Shown here piece after piece: positions 36,253 through 44,502 of a stretch of DNA of 64,000 nt. A program made the translations under genes and the position numbers. The notes beneath the pieces were generated by a model. It ran no database searches and was not told where the DNA came from. It saw nothing but the letters and a program-made list of their open reading frames with translations. This DNA is from an uncultured Lachnospiraceae bacterium. Lineage in GTDB: Bacteria > Bacillota > Clostridia > Lachnospirales > Lachnospiraceae. Numbering within the stretch: the stretch's first letter is position 1; every line of letters starts with the position of its first letter. The stretch lies in the NCBI GenBank assembly GCA_949076555.1, contig CARUOB010000002.1, forward strand, positions 1 to 64,000, written 5' to 3'.

Positions 36253-37863
36253 ATGGAGCGATATAGGCAGTATGAAAAAACGATTACCATACAGGAGGCA
36301 TGTTACTATGGCTTTTTTATCCTCCTGTCTCTGGCGAAAGGGCTTGGGCTTTACGAAGGACAGAAGCTCTTTTATCTGCTTGTCCTGCCTGCGCTTGCCT
36401 TGGGTTTTTTGAAGATTGTGCTGACGCCATATACGAAAAGACAGGCGGTTTTACAGGTTTTGCTTTTGGCTCTTGTGGCGGTGATTTACTGTGAATCGCG
36501 GCAGATCGCCATTTTTTTTGTGGCTTTCACGGTGCTTGGCATGAAGAACATTTCTGTGAAAAAGACGCTTCATATGGCTCTTTGGGTATGGGCGGTCTGT
36601 GCCGTTCTGCTGTCTGCGGTTTCTTTTTTCTTTTTGGAACATACCGTTTACCGGGTGCACGCGAAGATGGGGCTGGGTCATATTTTCCGCTGGAGTCTGG
36701 GCTTTACGCATCCGAATATCCTGCATATTACGTATCTGACGCTGTGTGCGCTGATTATATGGGAGCTGGAAGAGAAATACGGTTTTAAGCAGTATGCGCT
36801 TCTTATGGCGGGAAATCTGCTTGTATTTTTTTATTCCATCAGTTACACGGGTTTTGGCATTGTGGCGGTGATGCTGACGGGGTGCTTTTATGTGAAATTT
36901 CGCCCGAGATTTTGTCTGGCAGAGAAACTATTGGCCAATCTGGTTCTGCCTGTCTGCCTGATTCTGACCTTTGTACTGCCGTTCTATATTAACTATCATC
37001 GGATCAGCGGCATGGTGCAGAAGCTCAATTTTTTATTGAACACGAGAATATGGCTGGCGGAACAGTTTTTAAAGTCGGAGTACCGCAGTCTGTTCGGGGC
37101 GGACGTCTCTAAGATCGTCAAGTCCTCCATGACGCTGGACAATTCCTATGTCTGGTGCTATATCAATTATGGTCTGGTTTTTACGGTAATTATCATGGCC
37201 GGATATTTTGCGCTGCTGTTTTATGACACGCACAAACAGCGAACTTTAGAGCTGGTGATTCTGGTATGCTTTCTGGGCGCGGGGTGGACGGAGCAGCTTT
37301 TGTTTAACACGTCCTTCAAAAATATCACGCTGGTTTTCCTCGGAGCGCTGTTGTTTTTACAGAAGGAGGGGGAGACAGAGCACGGTCTGCATGCCAAAAT
37401 ACCAAAGCGCCGGAGGCAGGTAACGGTTCCTCTGGCGGGGCTGCCCGACCGGATGTTTCTTTGTGTGCAGGCAGTCTGGCGCGTGCACCGGGGCAGGAGT
37501 TTGTGTGTGACGGCGGCAGGCGCGGTTTTAGGCTGTCTTTTATGCGCCATGCTTTATCAGGAGCCTGAAGGGTATGTGGTACAGCGGTTTTACACGGACG
37601 GTCTGGAGGAGACGAGCGTCTGTCTGGAGAGTGCAGACGATCCGGCCTATGAGGGGTACCGTGTCATGAACTATGTGGACGCGCAGACGCCCATGCAGAT
37701 CGTGTCGGGAAAGGCCGTGAAGCTGGAGACGGCGCGCTATTACGTGGGAAGTGTGCTGCTTGGCGGGATGCTTGGGGCGGCGGCCGGGATTTTGTGGAAT
37801 ATGACAGGCTGGCGGAAAAAATCGGCCGTGGCTGTTACGAAGGTTTCCGGCTATGATAAATGA
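36253..37863 (+). CDS. Wzy-like polymerase with an extra two-helix C-terminal domain (copy 2)
   Basis: Residues about 1-375 form a polytopic protein with LGFTHPNILHITYL, the HPN landmark also seen in the polymerase at 24791, so a Wzy-type role is likely. After a basic linker (KIPKRRRQ) the last 120 residues hold two further helices (about 416-436 and 497-518) flanking a roughly 60-residue loop with many acidic residues (SADDPAYEGY). This helix-loop-helix tail is not part of normal Wzy proteins. The shape loosely recalls chain-length regulators but the loop is far too short to claim that. The 3' end overlaps an in-frame ATG of the next gene. Confidence 0.65.
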   Translation: MERYRQYEKTITIQEACYYGFFILLSLAKGLGLYEGQKLFYLLVLPALALGFLKIVLTPYTKRQAVLQVLLLALVAVIYCESRQIAIFFVAFTVLGMKNISVKKTLHMALWVWAVCAVLLSAVSFFFLEHTVYRVHAKMGLGHIFRWSLGFTHPNILHITYLTLCALIIWELEEKYGFKQYALLMAGNLLVFFYSISYTGFGIVAVMLTGCFYVKFRPRFCLAEKLLANLVLPVCLILTFVLPFYINYHRISGMVQKLNFLLNTRIWLAEQFLKSEYRSLFGADVSKIVKSSMTLDNSYVWCYINYGLVFTVIIMAGYFALLFYDTHKQRTLELVILVCFLGAGWTEQLLFNTSFKNITLVFLGALLFLQKEGETEHGLHAKIPKRRRQVTVPLAGLPDRMFLCVQAVWRVHRGRSLCVTAAGAVLGCLLCAMLYQEPEGYVVQRFYTDGLEETSVCLESADDPAYEGYRVMNYVDAQTPMQIVSGKAVKLETARYYVGSVLLGGMLGAAAGILWNMTGWRKKSAVAVTKVSGYDK

Positions 37864-37916
37864 CCGCGGTGCGGACAGGAAACGGGCATCGGGAATACAT
37901 CGGAATGGAGAACGGT

Positions 37917-39842
37917 ATGAAAAACGAATTGACCTACTGTAAAATTCTGGGAACAAATATCAATGTCACAAATATGCAGGACACGATCTCCTACATTACG
38001 GATAATCTGGAAGCGCTGAAGGGCGATTACATCTGTGTCTCCAATGTGCACACCACGGTGATGGCCTATCGGGACAAAGCGTACCGCAATGTGCAAAACA
38101 GTGGGGCGATGGCCCTTCCCGACGGGCAGCCGTTGTCTATTGTCAGCAGGAAAAGAGGATTTTCGCAGGCAAGGAGAGTGCCAGGACCGGATTTGATGCC
38201 AGCCATTCTAGACCTCTCGCAGAAGACGGGATACCGCCACTACTTTTACGGCAGTACGGAGGCCACGCTGGAGGCGCTGCGGGCAGCGCTGCTGCGGCGC
38301 TATCCGAAGCTGCAGATCGCAGGTATGTATTCGCCGCCGTTTCGGGAACTGACGAAAGAGGAGGACGAGGAGATTGTCAGACGGATGAACGACAGCGGCG
38401 CCGATTTCGTCTGGGTGGCCCTTGGTGCGCCGAAGCAGGAGTGGTGGATGTATGAGCACCGCCACAGAGTAAAGGCGCTGATGCTGGGCGTGGGCGCGGC
38501 CTTTGACTTTACCGCGGGCACGGTGAAGCGTGCGCCCATGTGGATGCAGAGGTTGTGTCTGGAATGGGTGTTTCGGATTCTGCGGAATCCCGGACGTATG
38601 CTGCCCAGATATTTGAATACGAATTTTGCATTTCTTTACTATGTGAACAGAGAGGGAAAGAAGCTAAGAAGGGAAAGACGGCAGGGAATGCATATCGCCA
38701 TGATCGGCCACAAACGGATACCGTCCAGAGAGGGCGGCGTGGAGGTGGTCGTGGAGGAGCTTTCCGTGCGCATGGCGGCATTAGGGCACCAGGTGGACGC
38801 ATACAACCGCTTTGGCCATCACGTTTCCGGGAAAAAATACGACGATGAGTACGGCTGGAAAGGGCGGCGGTTTTACAAGGGCGTCCGCGTCTACATTGTG
38901 CCCACGTTCAGGCGCAGCAGCTTAAATGCCATCGTTTACTCCTTTTTTGCGACGATTATGGCGCTCTTTCACCGCTATGACGTGATCCACTATCATGCGG
39001 AAGGTCCCTGCGCCATGCTTTGGCTGCCTCATTTTCTGAAGAGGAAGGTTGTGGTGACCATCCATGGTCTTGACTGGCAGCGGGCAAAATGGGGAAATTT
39101 TGCCTCCTTTGTGATCAAGTTTGGAGAGAAGATGGCGGCTAAGTACGCCGATGACGTCATTGTGCTTTCCGAGCATGTAAAGGAGTATTTTCTCGAGACA
39201 TACAACAGGAAGGTTACTTATATTCCAAACGGCATAAACAGACCAAAGCCCCAGGGCCAGTCGGTAATCGGTGAAAAGTACGGTCTGCAAAAGGACGGCT
39301 ATTTCCTGTTTCTTGCGCGCATTGTGCCGGAGAAGGGACTGCATTATCTGATCGAGGCGTTTTCCAGACTGGAGACGGATAAAAAGCTGGTGATCGCGGG
39401 GGGCAGTTCTCAGGCGTACGGTTATATGGAGCAGATTCATAAGATGGCGGCGAAGGATGAAAGAATCCTGATGACTGATTTTGTGCAGGGGCAGGTGTTG
39501 GAGGAGCTGTACGCCAATGCTTACGCCTTTGTACTGCCCAGCGATGTGGAGGGGATGGCGCTTACGCTGCTGGAGGCCATGAGCTACGGAGACTGCTGTC
39601 TGGTCAGCGATATCCGCGAAAATACGGAAGTGGTGGAGGACAAGGCCCTGACTTTCAAAAAGGGTGATATAAATGATTTGAGAAGGCAGCTTGCGTGGCT
39701 TTTGGAGCATCCCGAGGAGGTGCGCCGAATGGGCGAGGAGAGCGTGGATTATATCTGCGGAAAATATGACTGGGACGATGTGACAAAGCGCACCCTTTCC
39801 GTATACGAGAAGGCGGCCGGACAAGAGAGACGGCCGGAGTAA
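37917..39842 (+). CDS. Fusion of GT26 (TagA/WecG) and GT4 glycosyltransferases
   Basis: The start is ATG 37917 (GGAG 6 nt upstream; TagA proteins begin about here). Residues 1-250 are a TagA/WecG/CpsF domain: VSNVHTTVMAYRD, ALPDGQPL, PGPDLMPAIL, YFYGSTEATLEAL, WVALGAPKQEWWMYEHR and GAAFDFTAGT. It typically adds ManNAc-like sugars to a lipid-linked GlcNAc. From residue 258 a complete GT4 enzyme follows: SREGGVEVVVEEL, TIHGLDWQRAKW, FLARIVPEKGLHYL and PSDVEGMALTLLEAM. The frame is continuous, with no stop between the domains. An internal ATG at 38688 with AAGGGAAAG about 10 nt upstream lies exactly where a free GT4 would start, so a separate GT4 may also be made. Confidence 0.82.
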   Translation: MKNELTYCKILGTNINVTNMQDTISYITDNLEALKGDYICVSNVHTTVMAYRDKAYRNVQNSGAMALPDGQPLSIVSRKRGFSQARRVPGPDLMPAILDLSQKTGYRHYFYGSTEATLEALRAALLRRYPKLQIAGMYSPPFRELTKEEDEEIVRRMNDSGADFVWVALGAPKQEWWMYEHRHRVKALMLGVGAAFDFTAGTVKRAPMWMQRLCLEWVFRILRNPGRMLPRYLNTNFAFLYYVNREGKKLRRERRQGMHIAMIGHKRIPSREGGVEVVVEELSVRMAALGHQVDAYNRFGHHVSGKKYDDEYGWKGRRFYKGVRVYIVPTFRRSSLNAIVYSFFATIMALFHRYDVIHYHAEGPCAMLWLPHFLKRKVVVTIHGLDWQRAKWGNFASFVIKFGEKMAAKYADDVIVLSEHVKEYFLETYNRKVTYIPNGINRPKPQGQSVIGEKYGLQKDGYFLFLARIVPEKGLHYLIEAFSRLETDKKLVIAGGSSQAYGYMEQIHKMAAKDERILMTDFVQGQVLEELYANAYAFVLPSDVEGMALTLLEAMSYGDCCLVSDIRENTEVVEDKALTFKKGDINDLRRQLAWLLEHPEEVRRMGEESVDYICGKYDWDDVTKRTLSVYEKAAGQERRPE

Positions 39843-39917
39843 ACGCTGTGAAAGAGGACGGAGAAATGACGGCTGCGGAATGCGGAAGAGAAGGAAAAGA
39901 AAGAAGGGAAACGGCGG

Positions 39918-41807
39918 ATGCGTAAAAGAACATGTATGGGTATCGTACTGGCTGCTGCTGTTGCGGCAGTATGCTGTCTGTACTTTAAAGATAAGAATAA
40001 TGTGCTACTTCTTTTGGAGAACGGCCAGCCCTGTATCAGCGTCCGCACGGCTCAGAGTGAAAACAGGGTAGTTTTGTGGCAGGATGGAGAAGAAGATGGA
40101 GAAGCGCAGGAAGAGTCGGCGGGGTGGTTTTTTCTGCCGTCCTGTGCGGCCGACGGTAAAATTCGTCTGGGAGATACGGGCGGAAGCAGTGTGAGGATAG
40201 ACGGAGAGCTTTATCAGGAGGGGGACACCTTTACGTGGGAGGAGGGGTGTACGTATTCTTTTCAGGTGACGGACGCCTCCTACGATTCATATACCTATGA
40301 GGCCGGTTTTATGAAATCGGCGGACATTCCGGCCATGTTTATCGACACCGCAAGCGGTGGGCTGGACTATCTGCATGAAGACAAAGAAAATGAGGAGACG
40401 GGGCGCATCTGTGTGCTGCAGGCGGACGGCGTCACGGAATATCAGGACGAGCTGCCGCGGATATCCGGCAGGGGTAACTCGACTTGGGAGTTTGAGAAAA
40501 AGCCCTACGCCCTTAAACTGAAGGAGGATCAGCCGCTCTGCGGGCTGCGGGAGAGCGACCGCTGGCGTCTTTTGGCGATCTGGAACGAGGGCAGCAGGAT
40601 GGGTGATAAGATAGCCATGGATCTGGCGCAGGCGCTTGGTCTTGCCTACAGCACGCAGGGGACCTGGGTGGATCTGTATTTGAACGGAGAGTACCGGGGC
40701 ATTTATCTTTTGACGGAGTCTGTGACAGTGGGATCGGGACGTGTGGATATATACGATATGGAAAAGAGTAATAAACAAAGAAACGTTTCCATAGAGGCAG
40801 GAACGGCCGAACACTACGAGGAGGAAGACAACAAAGGATTTCTTTTGGAGGACGGCGGGGATGTGGACGGCGGTTATCTGATCGAGAAAGACCATCCGAA
40901 GCACTGGGAAGCGGAGGACAGTGGCTTTTGCCTTTCCAGAGGAGATCTTTTCACCATCAATTCACCGCGCCACGCATCGAAGGAACAGGTGGCCTATATA
41001 CAAAACTATGTGGAAGAAATCGATACCCTTGTGCAGAATGGGGACCCGGCAGTCTGGGAGAAACTGGATCTTTCAAGTTTTACCAAAAGGTTTCTGGTGG
41101 ACGAGATCGCACTGGAAATGGACACAGGCTCCACCAGCATGTATTTTTATAAGGACAGGGGAGATGAAAAGCTCTATTCCGGCCCGGCCTGGGATTATGA
41201 CAACGCGTTTGGCGAGGACAGCAGCAGCGACAGCTTTTTCGTGAATTACGGGGAAACCATCGTGAACAACAACGAGCGGCTGGCCATTTCCATCAACTGG
41301 TATCAGAAGCTCTATGAGACGCCGGAAATGCAGCAATGTATTGTGGAGGCGTATGCGGGCGTTCTGCCCTTTTTTGAAAAACTGCTGGATACGGGCATCG
41401 ACAGGTATGCGGATCGGATCAGGGCTTCCGTGGCGATGGACGATGTCAGATGGGAAAGCGTTCGAACCGCCGATAACGACATGCCGCGGTATAGAAGTTT
41501 TGAGTCCAATGTCAATTATACGAAGTTCTTTCTGGCAAACCGCTTAAACTGCCTGTGCGCGAGATGGGGTGTGCCTCATGAGGCCTTCATCACTCCGGCG
41601 GACGGGGAAATGCACCGGGTTACTTTTCTTGTTTACGAGGGCGTGGTTGCGACGGTGGAAGTGCCGGACGGGGAAGTGCTTACCTATGCGCCGGACTATG
41701 ACGGCGGCGTGTATCAGGGATGGACATACAGACGGGGCGGCGAGCCTTACAGCAGTTATATTCCCGTTTATGAGGATATGGAGCTGTACAACGCGAAGTG
41801 GGAGTAG
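39918..41807 (+). CDS. CotH-family secreted kinase-like protein with InlB-type repeat (copy 1)
   Basis: One N-terminal membrane segment or signal anchor (IVLAAAVAAVCCLYF) leads to an outer protein. The CotH domain spans about 135-560: ISGRGNSTW (R185 onward), KKPYALKLK, DLYLNGEYRGIYLLTESV and GPAWDYDNAFG (W425-D428), whose WDYD acids bind metal in CotH kinases. The last 70 residues resemble a Listeria-Bacteroides (InlB B) repeat (VTFLVYEGV to YQGWTYRRGG). CotH phosphorylates spore-coat proteins in Bacillus; here it may modify a surface protein or a glycan. It sits between two glycosyltransferases. Paralog at 53088. Confidence 0.78.
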   Translation: MRKRTCMGIVLAAAVAAVCCLYFKDKNNVLLLLENGQPCISVRTAQSENRVVLWQDGEEDGEAQEESAGWFFLPSCAADGKIRLGDTGGSSVRIDGELYQEGDTFTWEEGCTYSFQVTDASYDSYTYEAGFMKSADIPAMFIDTASGGLDYLHEDKENEETGRICVLQADGVTEYQDELPRISGRGNSTWEFEKKPYALKLKEDQPLCGLRESDRWRLLAIWNEGSRMGDKIAMDLAQALGLAYSTQGTWVDLYLNGEYRGIYLLTESVTVGSGRVDIYDMEKSNKQRNVSIEAGTAEHYEEEDNKGFLLEDGGDVDGGYLIEKDHPKHWEAEDSGFCLSRGDLFTINSPRHASKEQVAYIQNYVEEIDTLVQNGDPAVWEKLDLSSFTKRFLVDEIALEMDTGSTSMYFYKDRGDEKLYSGPAWDYDNAFGEDSSSDSFFVNYGETIVNNNERLAISINWYQKLYETPEMQQCIVEAYAGVLPFFEKLLDTGIDRYADRIRASVAMDDVRWESVRTADNDMPRYRSFESNVNYTKFFLANRLNCLCARWGVPHEAFITPADGEMHRVTFLVYEGVVATVEVPDGEVLTYAPDYDGGVYQGWTYRRGGEPYSSYIPVYEDMELYNAKWE

Positions 41808-41879
41808 AAGTACGGGTTTGTACGGGAGAATACCTGTGAATCGGGATTCTCTGCCGGAACTGGCGGTTAGGGAGATGCT

Positions 41880-43166
41880 ATGAAAATTCTGATTGTAAAT
41901 AAATTTTTATATCGAAACGGCGGATCGGAGACTTATATTTTTCAATTGGGGGAAGAATTACAGAAGAGGGGGCACGACGTACAGTATTTCGGCATGGAAC
42001 ACGAGGGGCGTATCGTCGGAAACCGGATCGGCTGTTATACGTCTGACATGGACTTCCACACGGGAAAACTGCAAAAACTGCTCTATCCTTTTAAAATCAT
42101 CTATTCCTTTGAGGCGAAGCGCAAAATGGGCAGGGTTTTGCGGGATATGAATCCCGACGTGGTGCACCTCAACAACATCAATTTTCAGCTCACGCCCTCG
42201 GTGATTTATGCGGTGCACGCCTATGAAAAACGAACCGACCGTAAAGTAAGACTTGTATATACGGCCCATGATTATCAGTGGGTGTGCCCCAATCATATGA
42301 TGCGTATTCCCGCCACAGGAAAAATCTGTTTCGCCTGCCGGGGCGGATATTTTGGCATGTGTACAAAAAACCGCTGTATTCACAATTCCCGTGTGAAAAG
42401 CCTTCTGGGGACGATCGAGGCAAAATTTTATATGTGGCGCAGAACCTATGGACTGGTTGATGCCATTATATGCCCGAGCGAGTTTATGAAAAGGCAGCTC
42501 GACAGCAATCCTCTTTTGGAGGAGAAAACCGTAATGATGCGCAATTTTGTGGAACGTCCGGTGGATGTTAACGCAGGGCGTGCGGACGCGGGGGCGTCAG
42601 GCAGCGCGAAGGGGAAACAGCCGGGCGGTGCAGGAACAGGTGCGCAGACCAAGGATTATGTGCTGTACTTCGGGCGTTTTTCCGAGGAGAAGGGGATTGG
42701 TACGCTGCTTGCGGCCTGCGAAGCCCTGCCGGATATTCCGTTTGTGTTCGCAGGGACAGGGCCGATGGAAGAGCAGGTGTCGAAGGTGAAGAACGTGGAG
42801 AACAGAGGATTTGTCACAGGGGAGGCGCTGTATCGGCTGATCGCGGGGGCGCGGTTTTCCGTCTATCCTTCCGAGTGGTACGAGAACTGTCCGTTCTCCG
42901 TGATGGAGTCGCAGATGTACGGTACGCCGGTATTGGTTTCCGATCTTGGCGGCGCGCCGGAGCTGGTGCAGGCGGGACGGACGGGAGAACTTTTCCGAGG
43001 CGGAGACGTGGAGGAGCTGACGGTGCATATCAGGGAACTGTGGGAGCAGCCGGAGGTGTGTCTGGCGTACCGGGAAAACTGTAAAGAGATAAAATTTGAT
43101 ACAATTGGGGAATATTGTGATAAAATAGTGAAGAATGTATATAATGGGAGCCCGGATGGAAATTAA
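41880..43166 (+). CDS. GT4-family glycosyltransferase; C-terminus encoded by a repeat element
   Basis: NKFLYRNGGSETYIFQLGEEL is the GT4 acceptor loop. A Cys-rich insert follows near 130-170 (CPNHMMR, CFACRGGYFGMC, KNRC) with four to five Cys that could bind a metal. The donor domain has YFGRFSEEKGIGTLL and YPSEWYENCPFSVMESQMYGTPV (ENCPFSVME). A Gly/Ala-rich low-complexity linker lies at about 225-250. The last residues, SPDGN, are read from the first bases of the repeat at 43148, suggesting the repeat has replaced or extended the original end. Confidence 0.83.
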   Translation: MKILIVNKFLYRNGGSETYIFQLGEELQKRGHDVQYFGMEHEGRIVGNRIGCYTSDMDFHTGKLQKLLYPFKIIYSFEAKRKMGRVLRDMNPDVVHLNNINFQLTPSVIYAVHAYEKRTDRKVRLVYTAHDYQWVCPNHMMRIPATGKICFACRGGYFGMCTKNRCIHNSRVKSLLGTIEAKFYMWRRTYGLVDAIICPSEFMKRQLDSNPLLEEKTVMMRNFVERPVDVNAGRADAGASGSAKGKQPGGAGTGAQTKDYVLYFGRFSEEKGIGTLLAACEALPDIPFVFAGTGPMEEQVSKVKNVENRGFVTGEALYRLIAGARFSVYPSEWYENCPFSVMESQMYGTPVLVSDLGGAPELVQAGRTGELFRGGDVEELTVHIRELWEQPEVCLAYRENCKEIKFDTIGEYCDKIVKNVYNGSPDGN

Positions 43167-43288
43167 TATCTCCGTCGCCGCGCTCTCGCTCCGTAAAATG
43201 CATAGCGGACACTAAACTCGTGAAAAACCTCGTTAAGTGCCGATGCCTTTTAAGGGGCTCCTTGAGAAATTAATTTCCGTCCGGGCTC
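43148..43288 (+). repeat. Hairpin-forming interspersed repeat, copy 1
   Basis: Bounded by a 20-bp inverted repeat: left arm GAGCCCGGATGGAAATTAAT at 43148-43167, right arm at 43269-43288, paired throughout with one G-T wobble. Inside is a second stem of AAAATGCAT, CGG and CACT (43195-43213) with AGTG, CCG and ATGCCTTTT (43236-43251). Single-strand-like blocks between the stems are nearly identical to copy 2 (ATCTCCGTCGCCGCGCT near the left, GGGGCTCCTTGAGAAATTA near the right). ATTTTATACTTTT follows the right arm, so this copy might also terminate transcription. It could be a structured RNA or a small non-autonomous mobile element. Confidence 0.75.
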
Positions 43289-43472
43289 ATTTTATACTTT
43301 TAGCGACATCCATGTCACGAAATTGCTGGCTGTCAGGCGGAATATTAAGAAAAGCCAATTTGCCTTCGCAGAGGCAGCGCAGCATATTTGTGCCGACTGC
43401 CCGCCAGTCTTTACGGATAAATTTTGAGTTTCTGTCTGTAAGGTGTGAATGATATATAAGGGAGTAATAATT
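43289..43472 (+). other. Gap after repeat copy 1; possible protein-coding remnant on the minus strand
   Basis: The 306-base gap between genes is half repeat and half this stretch. On the minus strand one frame stays open down to a TGA at 43287-43289, at the very edge of the repeat. It reads plausible protein (for example RKDWRAVGTNM and CEGKLAFLNIPPDSQQF). It has no ribosome site or start that I trust and no family I recognise. It may be the tail of a gene lost when the repeat or the cassette moved in. The ribosome site of the radical SAM gene (AAGGGAG, 43458-43464) is at the right end. Confidence 0.3.
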
Positions 43473-44474
43473 ATGGCAAGACGAACTTTATATGGAACTG
43501 TGATAGTGACTTATAGATGCAATGCGAGATGTAATATGTGCGATTGTTTCCGGGACCCGACGAGGCCGGAGGAGGAGATCACGCTGGAAGACATTAAGAA
43601 GCTGCCGGAGATGGCTTTTACGAATATCACGGGCGGGGAGCCTTTTATCAGGCAGGATATCCCGGATATCGTGCGGGAGCTTTACAAGAAATCAGACAGG
43701 ATTGTCATATCCACCAACGGTTATTTTACGGACCGTATTATCGCGCTGTGCCGGGAGTTTCCGAAGGTGGGAATCCGTATCAGCATAGAGGGACTGCAGG
43801 AGACAAACGATAAAATCCGCGGGATTCCGGACGGTTATAACAGAGGTTATAAGACGCTCAAGACTCTGGTGGATATGGGGCATCCCGACGTGGGATTCGG
43901 CATGACGGTGCAGGACATGAACTGTGAGGATCTGGTGCCGCTCTATAATATCGCCAACGATATGGGGATGGAGTTTGCCACGGCAACACTGCACAATTCT
44001 TTCTATTTCCGCAAGACGGACAATAAGATTGACGACAAATACAAGGTGGCGCAGAATTTTGAGAAGCTGATCAATGAGCTGCTTAAGAGTAAATCTCCCA
44101 AGAAGTGGTTTCGCGCTTACTTTAATCACGGGCTGATCAACTATATATACGGCAATAAGCGGCTTCTGCCCTGCGATATGTCGAGAAACGCCTTTTTTAT
44201 CGACCCTTTCTGCGATGTGATTCCCTGCAACGGCATGGAGAAGAAGGCGGTCATGGGGAATCTGCGGGAACAGAGCTGGGAGGAGCTTTGGAACTCCGAA
44301 CAGGCGAAAAAGGTGCGGGAGTGCACGAGAAAGTGCGATAGAAACTGCTGGATGATCGGCTCCGCGTCCCCGGCGATGCACAAGTATATCTGGGTGCCCG
44401 GATGGTGGGTGATTAAGCATAAATTCCTAAAGGGCGGTAAGTACAGTCTGAAAGAAAACAGATATATCAAGTAA
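43473..44474 (+). CDS. Radical SAM/SPASM-type enzyme
   Basis: ATG 43473 is chosen over 43449 because AAGGGAG lies 8 nt upstream. The sequence TYRCNARCNMCDC gives C16, C20 and C23 of the CxxxCxxC motif that binds the SAM-cleaving 4Fe-4S cluster, and NITGGEPF is the SAM-binding GGE motif. The C-terminal third has a Cys-rich SPASM-like region (LPCDMSRNAFF, DVIPCNGM, CTRKCDRNCWM) for a further cluster. SPASM enzymes modify peptides, sugars or other substrates; in a glycan locus, oxidation or rearrangement of a sugar is possible. The target is unknown. It is first in a four-gene cassette bracketed by repeats. Confidence 0.85.
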   Translation: MARRTLYGTVIVTYRCNARCNMCDCFRDPTRPEEEITLEDIKKLPEMAFTNITGGEPFIRQDIPDIVRELYKKSDRIVISTNGYFTDRIIALCREFPKVGIRISIEGLQETNDKIRGIPDGYNRGYKTLKTLVDMGHPDVGFGMTVQDMNCEDLVPLYNIANDMGMEFATATLHNSFYFRKTDNKIDDKYKVAQNFEKLINELLKSKSPKKWFRAYFNHGLINYIYGNKRLLPCDMSRNAFFIDPFCDVIPCNGMEKKAVMGNLREQSWEELWNSEQAKKVRECTRKCDRNCWMIGSASPAMHKYIWVPGWWVIKHKFLKGGKYSLKENRYIK

Positions 44475-44502
44475 ATATAAGGGCTTCAATAAGGAAGAGA
44501 AG

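Noticed and set aside
41826..41851. Small hairpin GAGAAT/ATTCTC resembling the one at 14010-14032
   Set aside because: Only six pairs with a 14-nt loop; the likeness is short enough to be chance.
43030..43212. Minus-strand frames at both repeats (also 47323-47646) share SAMxFxERxRGDGDI and HPG
   Set aside because: The similarity is just the repeat DNA read backwards. Amino-acid changes are frequent between the copies while base pairing is kept, so structure rather than coding explains it.
43237..43452. A 71-residue + strand frame spanning the right arm of repeat copy 1
   Set aside because: It begins inside the repeat with no ribosome site and no recognisable motif, and its composition does not look like a real protein.
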